A stretch of DNA of 64,000 bases from Myrica gale. Lineage: Eukaryota > Streptophyta > Magnoliopsida > Fagales > Myricaceae. The notes under the pieces were generated by a model. The model saw only the letters and a list, made by a program, of their open reading frames with translations, did not search any database and had not been told where the DNA came from. Positions 13,675-25,150 of the stretch are shown piece after piece. The stretch is from positions 27,721,501 to 27,785,500 of the forward strand of contig OZ005605.1 in NCBI GenBank assembly GCA_963930655.1, read 5' to 3'. A program made the position numbers and the translations under genes. Positions within the stretch are counted from its first letter, which is position 1; each line of letters starts with the position of its first letter.

Positions 13675-15483
13675 ATGGCCACGCCGCAGGGTCGGAGCCC
13701 CGAATTGAGGAAGGACCCCGTGACCAACCGGTGGGTCATATTCTCGCCGGCCAGGGCCAAGAGACCATCCGATTTCAAATCCAAAGCACCGATCACCCAA
13801 TCCCAACAGCACCAGGAGTGCCCGTTCTGCCTCGGCCACGAGCACGAGTGTGCACCCGAAATTTTCCGGGTCCCCACCTCCGGCCCGGACTGGAAGATTA
13901 GGGTCATCGAGAATCTCTACCCGGCTCTCAGCCGGACTCTTGGAGACCCGTTTGCCCAGAATTGTAAGGATGATGCTGACGCTAATCCTAATCCTAATCC
14001 TAGCGCTGGTGTCAAGGTTCTGGGAGGTTTTGGCTTTCATGATGTGGTGATTGAGACCCCAACTCACTCGGTTCAACTATCGGATTTGTCGCCCGAGGAG
14101 GTCGGCGAGGTTCTTCTTGCCCACAAGAAGAGGATCGAGCAAATTGCCACTCACGATTCCATCAAATATGTGCAGGTTTTGACCATGACTCCAAATTCCA
14201 AAGTTCGGACATTTAGGGATTGGCCATTCTTTTCCCATCCTAATCCATCCCTCTCTCTCTCTCGATTCGGAAATGGGGTTTTAAATGATTTTTCAGTATA
14301 AGACTGTTTACAATTTCGAAAGCACATACATGAATGTCACAGTAAATTGTATCTATGAGTATACTTGTGTGAGTGGGTGCATTTTCTGCTATGCTCTTGC
14401 AAGAGAATGCAGTCTAATCCGATGGGGGCTGTGTTCGTTTGATGAAGGTGTTTAAGAACCATGGTGCTTCAGCTGGGGCGTCTATGAGTCACTCTCACAG
14501 TCAGATACTGGCTCTTCCAGTTATTCCTCCCGACGCATCTGTCCGACTTGACAGCATGAAGGAGTTTTTCCGTGAGACCGGGAAATGCAGTGTTTGCGAA
14601 GTGAGAGTGGACGACCTCTTGATTGACGAATCAACCCATTTTATATCGATTGTCCCTTTTGCGGCCACTTTTCCTTTTGAGATATGGATTATTCCCCGCC
14701 AGCACTCTTCTCATTTTCATGAACTAGATAGTGCGAAGGTAATAATCGATTTCCATTTGGCTTTAGTTCTTTTTGGAACTTGTATATCCTTAAACTGATT
14801 CTGCGTGGAGACTGGCTTCAGTTTAGTTGGATGACTTGGTCTAATTGAAGAACTTGGTTTTAAATTTGATAGTTGAATGAAAATTTTGCTAGTGTCACGT
14901 CCATGGTCCACATCCAACAAGTAGTTGATTTTGAAAGGCCTTACTATAAACCTCTTTAGATATCTTGTGATTTAAACTTGTGACAGAAACTCAATTTCCA
15001 TTCACACGGGACAGTGAAACATGTTGGATCTTTTTTTTTCTTTTTCCTAAAAGCGGAACATGTCGGATCATGACCACAATAAGGATACTTGGTTATTAGC
15101 TGGAGCAGTGTTCTTCGTGTTTGTTTGTGCATTGACTTTGTAACGCAGTATCAGGTCCAGTCATATGTTGCTTCTTCATGATTTGTATTGGCACTTAAAA
15201 CTATGTTTGGTGTGCACTCGTGCAGGCAGTTGATCTTGGTGGTTTGCTGAAACTTATGCTGAGGAAGATGTCATTGCAGTTGAACAATCCACCATTTAAT
15301 TTCATGCTATACACTTCACCACTTCGGGTTACCACTTCAGAGCTACCTTGCTTTCATTGGTTTTTACGTATAGTCCCTCAATTAACCACGGTGGCGGGGT
15401 TCGAAATAGCAACTGGGTGTTATATAAATCCTGTATTCCCAGAGGATGCTGCTAAAGTTCTGCGTGAAGTGCATGACCCTTGA
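13675..15483 (+). CDS. GalT-like HIT-superfamily ADP-glucose phosphorylase
   Basis: The best match is the plant galactose-1-phosphate uridylyltransferase-like protein of the At5g18200 type, reported to act as an ADP-glucose phosphorylase rather than a true GalT. Three exons, 13675-14175, 14448-14738 and 15226-15483, give 349 residues, the family's usual length. Features are ELRKDPVTNRWVIFSPARAKRP at the N-terminus, the zinc CPFC pair at 49-52, and the nucleotidyl-transfer motif HSHSQ (H182, H184, Q186) after GASAGASMS. The C-terminus has GGFEIATGCYINPVFPEDAAKV. The start is the first ATG of a frame preceded by stops. An Asn-Pro stretch at about 103-108 comes from a short in-frame repeat and looks lineage-specific. 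It is divergent from the kinase, as in Arabidopsis At5g18190/At5g18200. Confidence 0.92.
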
Positions 15484-16005
15484 TAGGGAAATAGTATGAT
15501 AGCAATAACCAGAGATTTCTTAGGGAGTCTGCCAGTGATTCTGTATCAATGGCTGGATTTATTTGTTATTTCACGTAAACTTGGATCATGTGCAAGGCAT
15601 TCCGGATTGCGCAGGTAAAGTACTCCCCATGTCTTGGGGCTTTTCGTGTTTCCTTGTGTTCTCCAATGCGTGTGCATAGGAGACTATAATTATTTTTCAG
15701 ATCTGGATTTAATATTTGGGAACTCGTGACAGTTTGAATACGAAAATGGCGAGGAATTGCATTTCTCTTGTCCTTTGGTTAGTTTGGAGCAAAATGCGGC
15801 ATGATGCTTCACAATAGTTTACTTTAGATGAACATGATTATCTTTTGCACTCAATATTGGCGTCGAGACAAAATTTAGAGCTAAATACAATACTCTCTGG
15901 TAGGTGTATTTCGCTATATTTGCAAAGTCAGATTTCAGAATAAAGACGAAAAGAATTACGAAATGATGCTTCAATATTATAGCACTGTAGTTGTACAGAT
16001 TATAT
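15484..16005. other. 3' flank of the GalT-like gene
   Basis: This stretch runs from the stop codon to the edge of the Mutator-like element and should hold the 3' UTR. No reading frame or repeat is evident. Confidence 0.5.
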
Positions 16006-16155
16006 GGGAAATGCTACGCATCCCGAATTTTGTCCCGAAAGTGACGTGGTCAATGCTTTTAATGAGATGTGCGAGGCTGACCGGGTTTGACAAATAAAGA
16101 CCGCTCAAGCCTAGATCGCTCAAGCCTACCGGGTTTACGAAATCCAAACCGGCAG
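16006..16155 (+). repeat. Left 150 bp terminal inverted repeat of the MULE
   Basis: It is the inverted counterpart of 19575-19724 with only a few mismatches. It contains CCGGGTTTGACAAATAAAGA and a short internal doublet CGCTCAAGCCTA. Confidence 0.9.
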
Positions 16156-16248
16156 TCCTCATTTCACGCCCTCCTCATTAAAGACAACGCCCTCCTCATT
16201 TCACGCTTTCCTCATTAAAGACAACGCCCTCCTCATTTCACTCACTCC
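16156..16248 (+). repeat. Subterminal 37 bp tandem repeat in the MULE
   Basis: About 2.4 copies of a 37 bp unit beginning TCCTCATTTCACGC and containing TCCTCATTAAAGACAACGCC. Subterminal repeats are often transposase-binding sites in such elements; that role is inferred here. Confidence 0.7.
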
Positions 16249-16684
16249 GGCCGCCTCTCCTCTCTTTTCTCTGCAATGATATCAAGGAAGAGAGACCGCT
16301 AGAGAAAGAGATTTAAAGCATGGGAGGTATTTTTACTAGTATTAGTTTTATGGCTGGTATTTTTCCTCTTAAATATTTGTCTATGTATTGTTTATGGCTG
16401 CAATTAGTTTTATGGCTGGTATGAGTTGTAGGAATATTTTTATGAAGCTAAAAATTGGTTCGATTGTGTCTGGTCATTCTTTATTTGGTTCGATTGTGTC
16501 TGGTTATTCTTTATTTGGTGTAGTTACAACCAAGAGATAAATTGTCACATTTCTTTTATGTGTTTGTGATTTTTAAATTTAATTGGTTGTTCAACACAAT
16601 TCAAGGCACCAACCTCTGTTAATTTCAGGGAAATGCATACATAGAAATTAGTATAAATAGACTGTTCAAGTTCACGTTTGGAGA

Positions 16685-17401
16685 ATGAGAGAGAAAATTG
16701 AATTCGAATATAACGACAATGCTGTTACCTACGAAGATGACCCTGAAATTGGTTAGGCTTATTGTGGCTTTGATAATTTTGTGTCAAAATATTTTTCTTT
16801 CACCCAAGTATGGCTTTGAAAATTGCATTTCTTATAAAAAAAAATTTAATGTAATTTAGAGTTGGATGATGAAACAGACAAGGATGATAAAACAACTAAT
16901 GTTGTGGTATCCGAGATGATAAATGAGGTTGAGAAAATTGAAGAACCTAAGACATCAATGCTCTTTGATTCGGCGGATGAAGTTTTCCTATACTACGTAA
17001 AGTATGCTAAGCAAGACAGGTTTGCAATGGTAAAAAGAGGCAACAGAAGAAGTGAGGGGGTCCTCACCCACGTAACTTATACATGTATTCGTGAAGGCAA
17101 ACAAAGAAAAGCGAAAACTGATGTTGTGCCAACAACAATTAAAACGAATTGCTTAGCCAGGATTTGTGCAGTTGTATGTGTCACTGGACAATGGATGTTG
17201 AAAAAGGTTGTGATTGAACATAACCATAGTCTAAGCTCATTCAAAGCAAGGTTAATGAAATGTCATAGACAAATAGAAGCTTCTGTGAAAAGAAGGCTAG
17301 ATATAAATGACAGAGTTGTAATCCGTGTAAATAAGATACAATTTCGTATGGTGCTATTATGTCTGGATGCATGCATAATGGTTATGCAGAGGACAAGCTA
17401 A
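16685..17401 (+). CDS. FAR1-type DNA-binding domain protein, truncated
   Basis: Exons 16685-16751 and 16860-17401 join in phase to give 202 residues. The FAR1 WRKY-GCM1 zinc-binding domain covers about residues 52-140: SADEVFLYYVKYAK, RFAMVKRGNRRSEG, YTCIREGKQR, then TNCLARI and the KVVIEHNHSLS end that carries the zinc-binding His pair. A second conserved block follows (KCHRQIEASVKRRLDINDRVVIRVNK). FAR1 proteins come from MULE transposases and normally continue into the transposase and SWIM domains. Here the frame runs into unrelated sequence at about 17335 and stops, so the catalytic part is missing. It could be a decayed transposase or a captured domain. Its position inside MULE repeats fits either. 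Confidence 0.75.
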
Positions 17402-17711
17402 TGCTTTCACCAAATGCAATTGTGTGGGTAAGCACTGCTTGAGAGTAATTCTAAGCTACACCAAACAAATGCCCCAAAGGTTAAGACTTATATAACTGCA
17501 GCTTAGCAAACCAAATAGACCCCACCGAGAATTTCTCTTAGCAAACCAAATGTTGTTCTTCCATGATTTTCCACACTAAAAAATAAAGCAAATTGGACAT
17601 AGCAAATTGAGAATATGTTTAATTGGCTCCTTGCGAAGAATATTTACAAGTGCACAAATCACAAGTGCGCAGATTATCATTACAAAATAAAATCTGACCA
17701 AACAAAGAACG

Positions 17712-18214
17712 TTATTTGATATTAAGATGAGAATGAGGTTTGGTTTTCTCTACCAAACCAAAGGCAGCTAATCCCAACACTAGTTCCTTTCTCATCCTCT
17801 CCAACTCAGGATCCCTCTTGAGCATATGGTTTTCCGCCCTGAGCATATGGTTCTCTGCTCTGAGCCTTTGTAGCTCATCATCCTTCATCTTTAAGTCGAA
17901 CAACAACAGTTGTATCTTGCGGTTCAATAAGGGGACATATTCGGCCGGGTCCCGCTTCGACGTTTCAAGATCTATCCACTCAAAAAAACCATAAGGAGTT
18001 ATCCCCTACTTAAGACAAATGGAAAGATTGTGACATCATCAATTGGCTTTTAAGCAAAACATACAAAATGTTGAATATAAGTGCAGATTTACCACGTACT
18101 CACCGAATGTTGGACGTCTAGCCCGCATGTAAAGTACCGTCGACCGGGATTTTGCGCTGTCCACGAAGTCCTTTCTTGGACTGGGAGCTTGCATCCACAC
18201 TGTCGTGGTGCCAT
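17712..18214 (-). CDS. GRF zinc-finger small protein (At4g04775-like)
   Basis: Exons 18104-18214 and 17712-18005 give 134 residues. The GRF zinc finger spans the intron: CGCKLPVQERTSWTAQNPGRRYFTC in exon 1 (residues 6-30, given here as landmarks CGCK, TSWT, NPGRRY, FTC) and GFFEWIDLE in exon 2. The fourth cysteine normally near YGFFEW is not obvious. The C-terminal half is a short coiled coil with a duplicated RAENHML heptad-like unit. GRF fingers bind nucleic acid; small plant proteins of this kind have no clear role. It reads opposite to the FAR1 gene inside the same element, so it is probably transposon cargo or a captured host gene. Confidence 0.7.
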
Positions 18215-19404
18215 AGAGTGAAGTCCAGCTTGCAAAATATTTTATTTACCTGCAATGACATCAAGGAAAACATCTCTAGGTGCAGGTGAAATGAACAAAT
18301 AAAATTAATGACTACTTAATTTTATTTCAGAGGCATCAAGGAATCTATTACAATGAAAACATCATAGATGCCTTTGAAACTTAAAATACTTCAAAACTGA
18401 AACAACAAGAAAAACTAAGACCATAAAATAGATATGAAACATAGGGCAAAATCACAACTTTTATCAAATAAATCATATCTTACAACGATAAGAAAAAAGG
18501 AACCAACAGACTGCAATGAAAATGAAACTCACTCACACGCAACAACTTCCACTTTTGTGCCTCCTCCAAGACTTCCTCCAAGACTGACTCACTACTTGTG
18601 TTTGACGATGAAATACCACCAACTGCCAAATATGAAAACTTTAGAGTGTTTTTTAAGAGAACATGAGTGTCTGACTGAATAGCACTGCAATGCAATTTAG
18701 AGAGATACAATATGTCAATTTAGTACCTATATTGTCCAAAACTTGAGAGTTAACGTTCTAACGTAAAAGATGTTTGATCATGCTCGATGCCTAGTTACAG
18801 GCTACACTGCCAATCTCCCTTTCTTCTTTCCCTTTAATCGTAAGTTATTTGTTTTATCATCTATTCTACCAAAATGCCAGACTTGGCAGTCATGTAATTA
18901 TGCAAAAATGACCCTTTTCAAAAGCTTAAAAAAGAGCCTTTTCAAAAGCTCACAACCAGCACTTATAAAAAAAAGCTCACAACCAGCACCGGAGACTTCA
19001 AAACTTAACTTAGTTAAAAGGATCTTTCCAAAGAATAAAAAGGACTTTGGTTAAGAATCAATTTTCCATTTAAGAAACTAATTTTTCCGTTTCAGCTCAC
19101 TTATCTACCTAACAAAGATGCTAAACCAGATCTGGTAGTTTTCTTCACTTACATACCTAAGGAACCTAGACCTGAAACATTAATGTGTATGCATGCTCTC
19201 AACAGTTAACCACACAGACAGAAGCAAAAGACAACTCTATCAAGATCTGCACCCCCGAAATTTGCTGAAAGGCATTTATGGGAAACATTACTACTTCTCC
19301 ACCACCAAAGTGAGCTGTTGTACTAACTAGCTAGTAGTCTTACATTAAAATCTGAGGTTTCCATCATACTCTCTTCGAGAAACAACCTCAGGTGCAATAT
19401 ATGC

Positions 19405-19525
19405 TGGAGAGAGCTTCGGTCTGACGACGACGACTATGGTGAAATCGACGAACTGGTCTTTCGTGGGAGAGAGCTTTGGTCTGACGACGACTACGACGGT
19501 GAAATCGACTGGGAGAGAGGAGAGA
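19405..19525 (+). repeat. 61 bp tandem repeat near the right end of the MULE
   Basis: Two copies of a unit starting GGAGAGAGCTT and containing GGTCTGACGACGAC and GGTGAAATCGAC lie just inside the right terminal repeat. Confidence 0.7.
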
Positions 19526-19574
19526 ACTCGCTCGGATGAGAGCCTCAATAGGGATTTCAATTGGGGATTTCACC

Positions 19575-19724
19575 CTGCCGGTTTGGATTTCGTAAACCCG
19601 GTAGGCTTGAGCGGTCTAGGTTTGAGCGGTCTTTATTTGTCAAACCCGGTCAGCCTCACACATATCTTTAAAAGCATTGGCCACGTCACTTTCGGGACAA
19701 AATCCGGTATGCGTAGCATTTTCC
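19575..19724 (-). repeat. Right 150 bp terminal inverted repeat of the MULE
   Basis: This is the reverse complement of 16006-16155 and is followed directly by the 9 bp target duplication at 19725-19733. Confidence 0.9.
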
Positions 19725-19733
19725 AGTTTATAT

Positions 19734-21096
19734 AGCCTACATACAATAGCCGAGAATCACGATAACGGAATGAATAAAGAATAACAAAAATAATACAAAG
19801 ACTAATATACTATAATTCTAGAAGACTCCATACGAAACTATTCTATTCTGTTAAGATCATTCGGTGCTGAGCTGGTAGGTATACGTGGAGCTGGTGATGA
19901 TGTGTTAACACAGAACACCCCCTTGTTCCCCATGCAACAGCCTGCTAGACAATGGCACGGATCATTTATGTCTGAAGCGTTTGATTGTAGTCTTAGAAGA
20001 TGACGTTCGAGGTAACTGAAAATCACCTACAAATTTGCAATGCGATTCTTCTATCGGCTAGCCATAAGTGAGAAGATGACGTCATGGAGTTTGGGAAGCA
20101 ATCTTTGTATTTTGCTTGAAAAGAAAAGAAAAAGAAAAATTCCCCATAACGATTCTGTTCAAAGAAGCCTGAATCCCCAAGGCCAAGGGTCTCCATCGCA
20201 TATTTGCGCCGAAGGAGTCACAAGCGAGAGAAAGGGAGAAACGCATCTAACGTTGATATCGACTTATACGAAAGAGACCGTGGCTGAAGCCCAAACTTCT
20301 TGGACTTTGCTTTTGTTGTTAACCTTCGAGACGAGTAGCCCAATTTCCAGCATTATATTAACTACAAAGCCCAGAGCAAAAAGACAGAAGGAAGACACCA
20401 TCCGTCATTAGGGCTTCCGAAGAAGAAATATGGTCACGTTCGTTTTCACTCTTTTCTCAGGATTCTAAGTATATTCACAAATCTACCACCGAACATATTC
20501 ATAATTCAAACACAAACACCAATACATTTTACACAATCTCCAACAATTTTTAAATTTTTTATTCAACATAAATTTTCCCTCTCTATACTTTTTCACATAA
20601 CTCTAATACTTTTTTATTAAACAATTACATCAAATCATTTCTCTCTCCACTTTTCACAAACACCAATAAAACACTATTCAACATAAAAATTCACAACTTC
20701 TCTAAAATCCTACGTTTTTACTCAAAACGAACATAACCCAGAAATTCTTATAAAAATATATGATAAAACAACATGACAGAGAAATAAAAACTTAAAAGAA
20801 TTTTGTTTAAAGAATCCAATTACGGAAGTAGAGTTGTGGTGTGGTTTGAATCACTTCGTCAGTTCTTTGCCATATTTACGTGTACATTAACTTCATCGTG
20901 CGATGATATGAACACACTATCTATTGCCTCTTAAACCGCCGGACCGTACTCGCAGCGTGTATTTTTGGGTATTGCACTGGCGGCTACCCCTTCTTCAGGG
21001 CTCTCTTAACTTACGCTTGGGTTTCTCTCTCGAGTCTCTTTCACAAACTCTGCCGGTCGCTCTCTTCCTCGCTACTTGTTAACCCCTGATCCGACT
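19734..21096. other. Spacer upstream of the ECT gene
   Basis: It lies between the MULE and the ECT start. It holds a 308 bp MITE (20432-20739) and the ECT promoter and leader. Short frames at 20040-20411 have no recognisable similarity. Confidence 0.5.
20432..20739. mobile_element. 308 bp MITE, copy 1
   Basis: Its ends are inverted (GGTCACGTTCGTTTT on the left, GGGTTATGTTCGTTTT reversed on the right). It is nearly identical to 23179-23486 over the full length, including ACCAATACATTTTACACAAT. It is AT-rich and non-coding, and lies about 360 bp upstream of the ECT start. Superfamily is not certain. Confidence 0.75.
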
Positions 21097-24000
21097 ATGG
21101 CTACCGTCGCTCCGCCGCCCGATCGTATCCTTACTCCCTCCTCTCAACTACGTATGCTTTCACGTGAATATGCATACTGAGTAGGCTCTGTTTTTGGATC
21201 GATTCTTAAATCTTATATATTGGGCTCATGTTTCTGGGTTTTTTTGGCGTGTTAATGGGACAGATTCTTAAACTGCGTATATTCTATATTGGGTTTAATT
21301 GGAGGTTTTTATAAGCTTGAATACTCTTTCGTTCGCTCAAGAGTCCTGTGTTTGTGTCTATGTGTCAGCCGTTGTGCTAGTGTGATTTCTGTGCTTGTCA
21401 AATTGATATTTTTTCTTTCAAAAGAAGAGTCTTTCTCCTTTACTCTTGCTGTTACAGAAGCTGCAGATTTACTGCCGAATTTGTCGTTAAACTCTCAGTC
21501 TGAGGCCTTTGAAGCTACTGACGCTGCAAAGAAGGTAGCTTTCCGGTTTTTGCTCGGTTCATTTATTTGTTTATTGGGAAACTTTGTAGATGTTTCTAAA
21601 CATACATACAGCATGTTTTGTTGTATGGTCTATTTACTTTTATCTGCTAAGCAGTACGGACTAGTGGATTCGAGTGACCCCGCTAAGGGGATGACCAAGC
21701 CATTGAACCCAAACGCAAGCAACTTCCCTAATGGGTACCAATCTTCTGCCTTTTATTATGGAGGTAAGTTAAGCTCTTGTTATGAGGATAATGCTCTATT
21801 AGGTCTCTCTGAGATTTTTGTTTCTCTAATTGTGGGGTTGCCTGCAAATTAAAACGATTGATGGTTCGGTTATTTTTCTTTCACCTGCAACATAACATGT
21901 TGGAGTGACCTGTGCCTTCGGTTATGATAAGCAAACAAATGAATGGAATGACTACTCTAAGCAATTGAATCCTGATGGTGGAATGACTCATGTAAGTTCT
22001 GGCAATTACTCAACATCTATGTGTTCCTCATAATTATGTTTGAAGTAAGTGGTTGATTTGTTGGATATACGTAGCAGTCTCTTGAATTTTTTCTGAGTGC
22101 TGGATGTCGTCCTTTCAGGTCTTCATAGCTTTAGTTCCATTGGTTATTACAAGCAAGAGTTGTTACACTACTTTCTTGGTGTGTTTTAAGGGAAGTCAGT
22201 TGCTTTCAAATATCAGAGTCAGTATATATAAGTGGTGGCTTGATGATTGTATTTGCTTTGTTCCTCTTTGTACATTAAAAAGAAAGGAGAAGAAATCTTA
22301 GCAATCTTTTGAGAATTACTTTTGATGGGTTTTTGTTTTGTTTTGTTCTTTTAACAGAATCCTTATGGGGATGATAGCTCTTTCATGTATCACCAAGGTT
22401 ATGGTTACTCCTCACATGGACCATATCCCTCGCCTGGTTCACCTGCTCCTACCATGGGGCAAGATGGTCATCTGTACGGGACACAGCAGTACCAGTACCC
22501 TATTCCTTACCACCAAACCTCTGCTCAAATTACTCATCCTTATGCAACCAACCAAGTTAGAGTGCCTCAACGAGAGATTGCAACTTCAGCTGCAGCTGAT
22601 CAAGTGCATCCGTCAGTTGGGGCAATAGGAGGAAACCCCAATAAGGTGGCAACTGGTGGACATGTAAATGAAAAAAGTGGCTTGACGCCAGTGAGACCAG
22701 GTGTCCAGAACAGATATTTGAATTCATATGGTTCTTATGGAAGGGGAGGCTCACCTGTGGGTATTCCTTCATTGCCTAATCAAGATCTAAGGTTTGGCTT
22801 TGATGAGATTAGGTCGCCAATCCCTTCTGTAAATGCTTCGTTACTTCCTGATGGTCCGTCCAAGCTTGGGACAAGTGCTCAGTCTTTTTCACAATTCATG
22901 CATCCGAACAATCTCTCATCTTGGAAGAATCAAAATCTCTGTCCTCTTCCACATTTCATGGTATGGGAGCTATATCAATGCTATATGTTTACTCTGCTAG
23001 TTATTTCCTGTGGATGCTGGGGCATACAAAGTTGGGGGTGCTGGGAATACACTTGAAGTAAATTTGCATTTTGCTTCTTTTTTTTTAAAACTTTTTACCA
23101 TATAAAAAATGTTGATTTTTGGCGATTAATAGTTGATTAGCTACAAGGAAAAAGTAATTTAAGAACAATCTTTACCAGGGGTATGTTCGTTTTCACCATT
23201 TTTTCAGGATTCTAAGTATATTCACAATTCTACCACCGAACATATTCAGAATTCAAACACAAAAACCAATACATTTTACACAATCTCCAACAACTTTTTA
23301 ATTTTTTATTCAACATAAATTTTCTCTCTCTATACTTTTTCACATAACTCCAATACTTTTTTATTAAACAATTACATCAAATCATTTCTCTCTCCACTTT
23401 ACACAAACACCAATAAAACACTATTCAACATAAAAATTCACAACTTCTCTAAAATCCTACATTTTTTCTCAAAACGAACATCACCCAGTTTCCTTTCATG
23501 ATCTTTATGTTGTTATGACCAATTTTTACACATCTGTATTCTATTCCATTGATATCTAGTACAGTTGGGTTATAGAGTAGGTGGCTTTTTGCTAATGATA
23601 TGGATAATTTTTTTTAGTATTCAATTGACTGGTATTTATTGAGAATTGGATTTATTGGGTCACAGAATTGGCACAACGCAAGACCTACATCTGGCTTGGG
23701 CTTTGCTTCTGGTTTAATGAATCAAATGTACCCACACAATGAGATGTATGGCCAATATGGAAACACCTTCAGGGCTGGTTCTGGTTTTGGATCTTTTGGC
23801 TTTGATTCGAGATCAAGTGGGAGTGGGCTTGCTATTGATAATAAGTGTAAACGGCAAGGTTATGGCAATATTGCCTTAGGATATGGGAATGAGAATTTGG
23901 ATAGTTCAAATGAGCTGAGTAAGGGACCTAGAGCCAAGAGTTTTGATATTAGGAACCCAAATGGGCGTGGGCATATCACATTAGCTGTTAAAGGACAGAA

Positions 24001-25150
24001 GCTCCCGTTGATTGAGAACAATAAAGAGGATAATTTGCCTCTAATTCCAAGTAAGGACGAGTACAACAGAGAAGATTTTCCCTAGGATTACTCAGAAGCT
24101 AAATTCTTTGTTGTTAAATCTTATAGTGAGGATGATGTACATAAAAGTATCAAATATGGTGTGTGGGCCAGCACCTGTAATGGAAATAAGAAGCTAGACA
24201 CAGCGTATCAAGAAGCTAAGGAGAAGCCTGGTGGCTGTCCTGTATTTCTCTTATTCTCTGTGAGTACAAGTAGTTTTGTAATATCTATGAAATTTGCTAG
24301 TGCATGATTTATTCTTGGTTTAGCTTTGTCCTGACACTTCTTGTTTTGTTCCTTTCAAACGTTATTGTAGGTCAACGGCAGTGGGAAATTCGTGGGTTTA
24401 GCAGAGATGATTGGTCCTGTTGATTTTGATAAAACCTTGGAGTATTGGCAGCAGGACAAGTGGAACGGGTGTTTCCCTGTGAAGTGGCATTTCGTAAAGG
24501 ATATCGCTAATGGGTTGTTGAGACACATAACACTAGAAAACAATGAAAACAAGCCTGTAACTAATAGCAGGGATACACAAGAGGTGAGGGCGGGTGCATC
24601 TATCCCGGGACATGCTCTCTTCTTTTTCCCCACTGCTTCTCTTGTTTCTGCTTTTTCCATCATCATTACTAAATTTGAACCATTGCTTGCTGATGCAGGT
24701 TAAGTTTGAGCAGGGTATTCAAATTCTTAAGACCATCAAGGGCCACTCAAGCAAGACATGCATCTTGGACGATTTTGGATTTTATGAGGCTCGCCAGAGG
24801 ACAATGCTGGCAAGAAAGGCTAAGCAGCAGGAGCCACAACCACAGGCAAGATTCACAATTGTGTTTTGATGGGAATGCACACCATAAGGCTTTGATACTG
24901 ATACATTCAGGGAGAACTTTACTGTGTGCATCAATTGGAATCTGTGTGACAAAGGCACATACAGCTCTTCAAGTTAAGAGATTGAAATAATTTTGAGCAG
25001 GCGTTTGAAATTTGAATTTTCTTCACAACAGGTTGGGAAGCCTAGCAATTTGGAAAAGAGAAGTTGCCAAAAGCTTCGGAGGCAGCCTTGATAAAGGAAC
25101 CGGTGGTTGCAGAAGCAGCAGCATTAGATAAGACAGATGAGGATGTATAG
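21097..25150 (+). pseudogene. ECT: ECT-type YTH-domain m6A reader, broken frame
   Basis: ECT proteins read N6-methyladenosine in cytoplasmic mRNA through a C-terminal YTH domain. Nine exons: 21097-21124, 21458-21534, 21655-21763, 21906-21991, 22358-22960, 23666-24259, 24371-24583, 24699-24845 and 25032-25150. The N-terminal Tyr/Gly/Ser/Pro-rich region is intact (MATVAPPPD; YHQGYGYSSHGPY). The YTH domain follows: [37 protein letters not shown] and [12 protein letters not shown], with the cage tryptophans present. TAG at 24083-24085 stands where the family has Glu just before DYSEAKFF, so the protein would lose the whole YTH domain. The last exon also changes frame before its acidic end (DKTDEDV). 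The last intron starts with GC. It is either a disabled paralogue or carries sequence errors; Arabidopsis ECT1 is the positional match. Confidence 0.88.
23179..23486. mobile_element. 308 bp MITE, copy 2, in an ECT intron
   Basis: This is the same element as 20432-20739, in the same orientation, inside the ECT intron between 22960 and 23666. The ends read GGGTATGTTCGTTTT and, reversed, GGGTGATGTTCGTTTT. Confidence 0.75.

Larger units (their letters stand above)
16006..19724. mobile_element. Mutator-like element with FAR1 and GRF genes
   Basis: Two 150 bp near-identical terminal inverted repeats bound a 3,719 bp element: 16006-16155 (starting GGGAAATGCTACGCAT) and 19575-19724 (reverse strand GGAAAATGCTACGCAT). 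Imperfect 9 bp duplications flank it: AGATTATAT at 15997-16005 and AGTTTATAT at 19725-19733. Long repeats, 9 bp target and GG-A-rich ends identify a Mutator-like element. Inside are a FAR1 DNA-binding gene (+) and a GRF zinc-finger gene (-). Subterminal tandem repeats lie at 16156-16248 (37 bp unit) and 19405-19525 (61 bp unit). No MULE transposase catalytic domain is seen, so it is probably non-autonomous. One mismatch in the target repeat implies moderate age. Confidence 0.85.
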
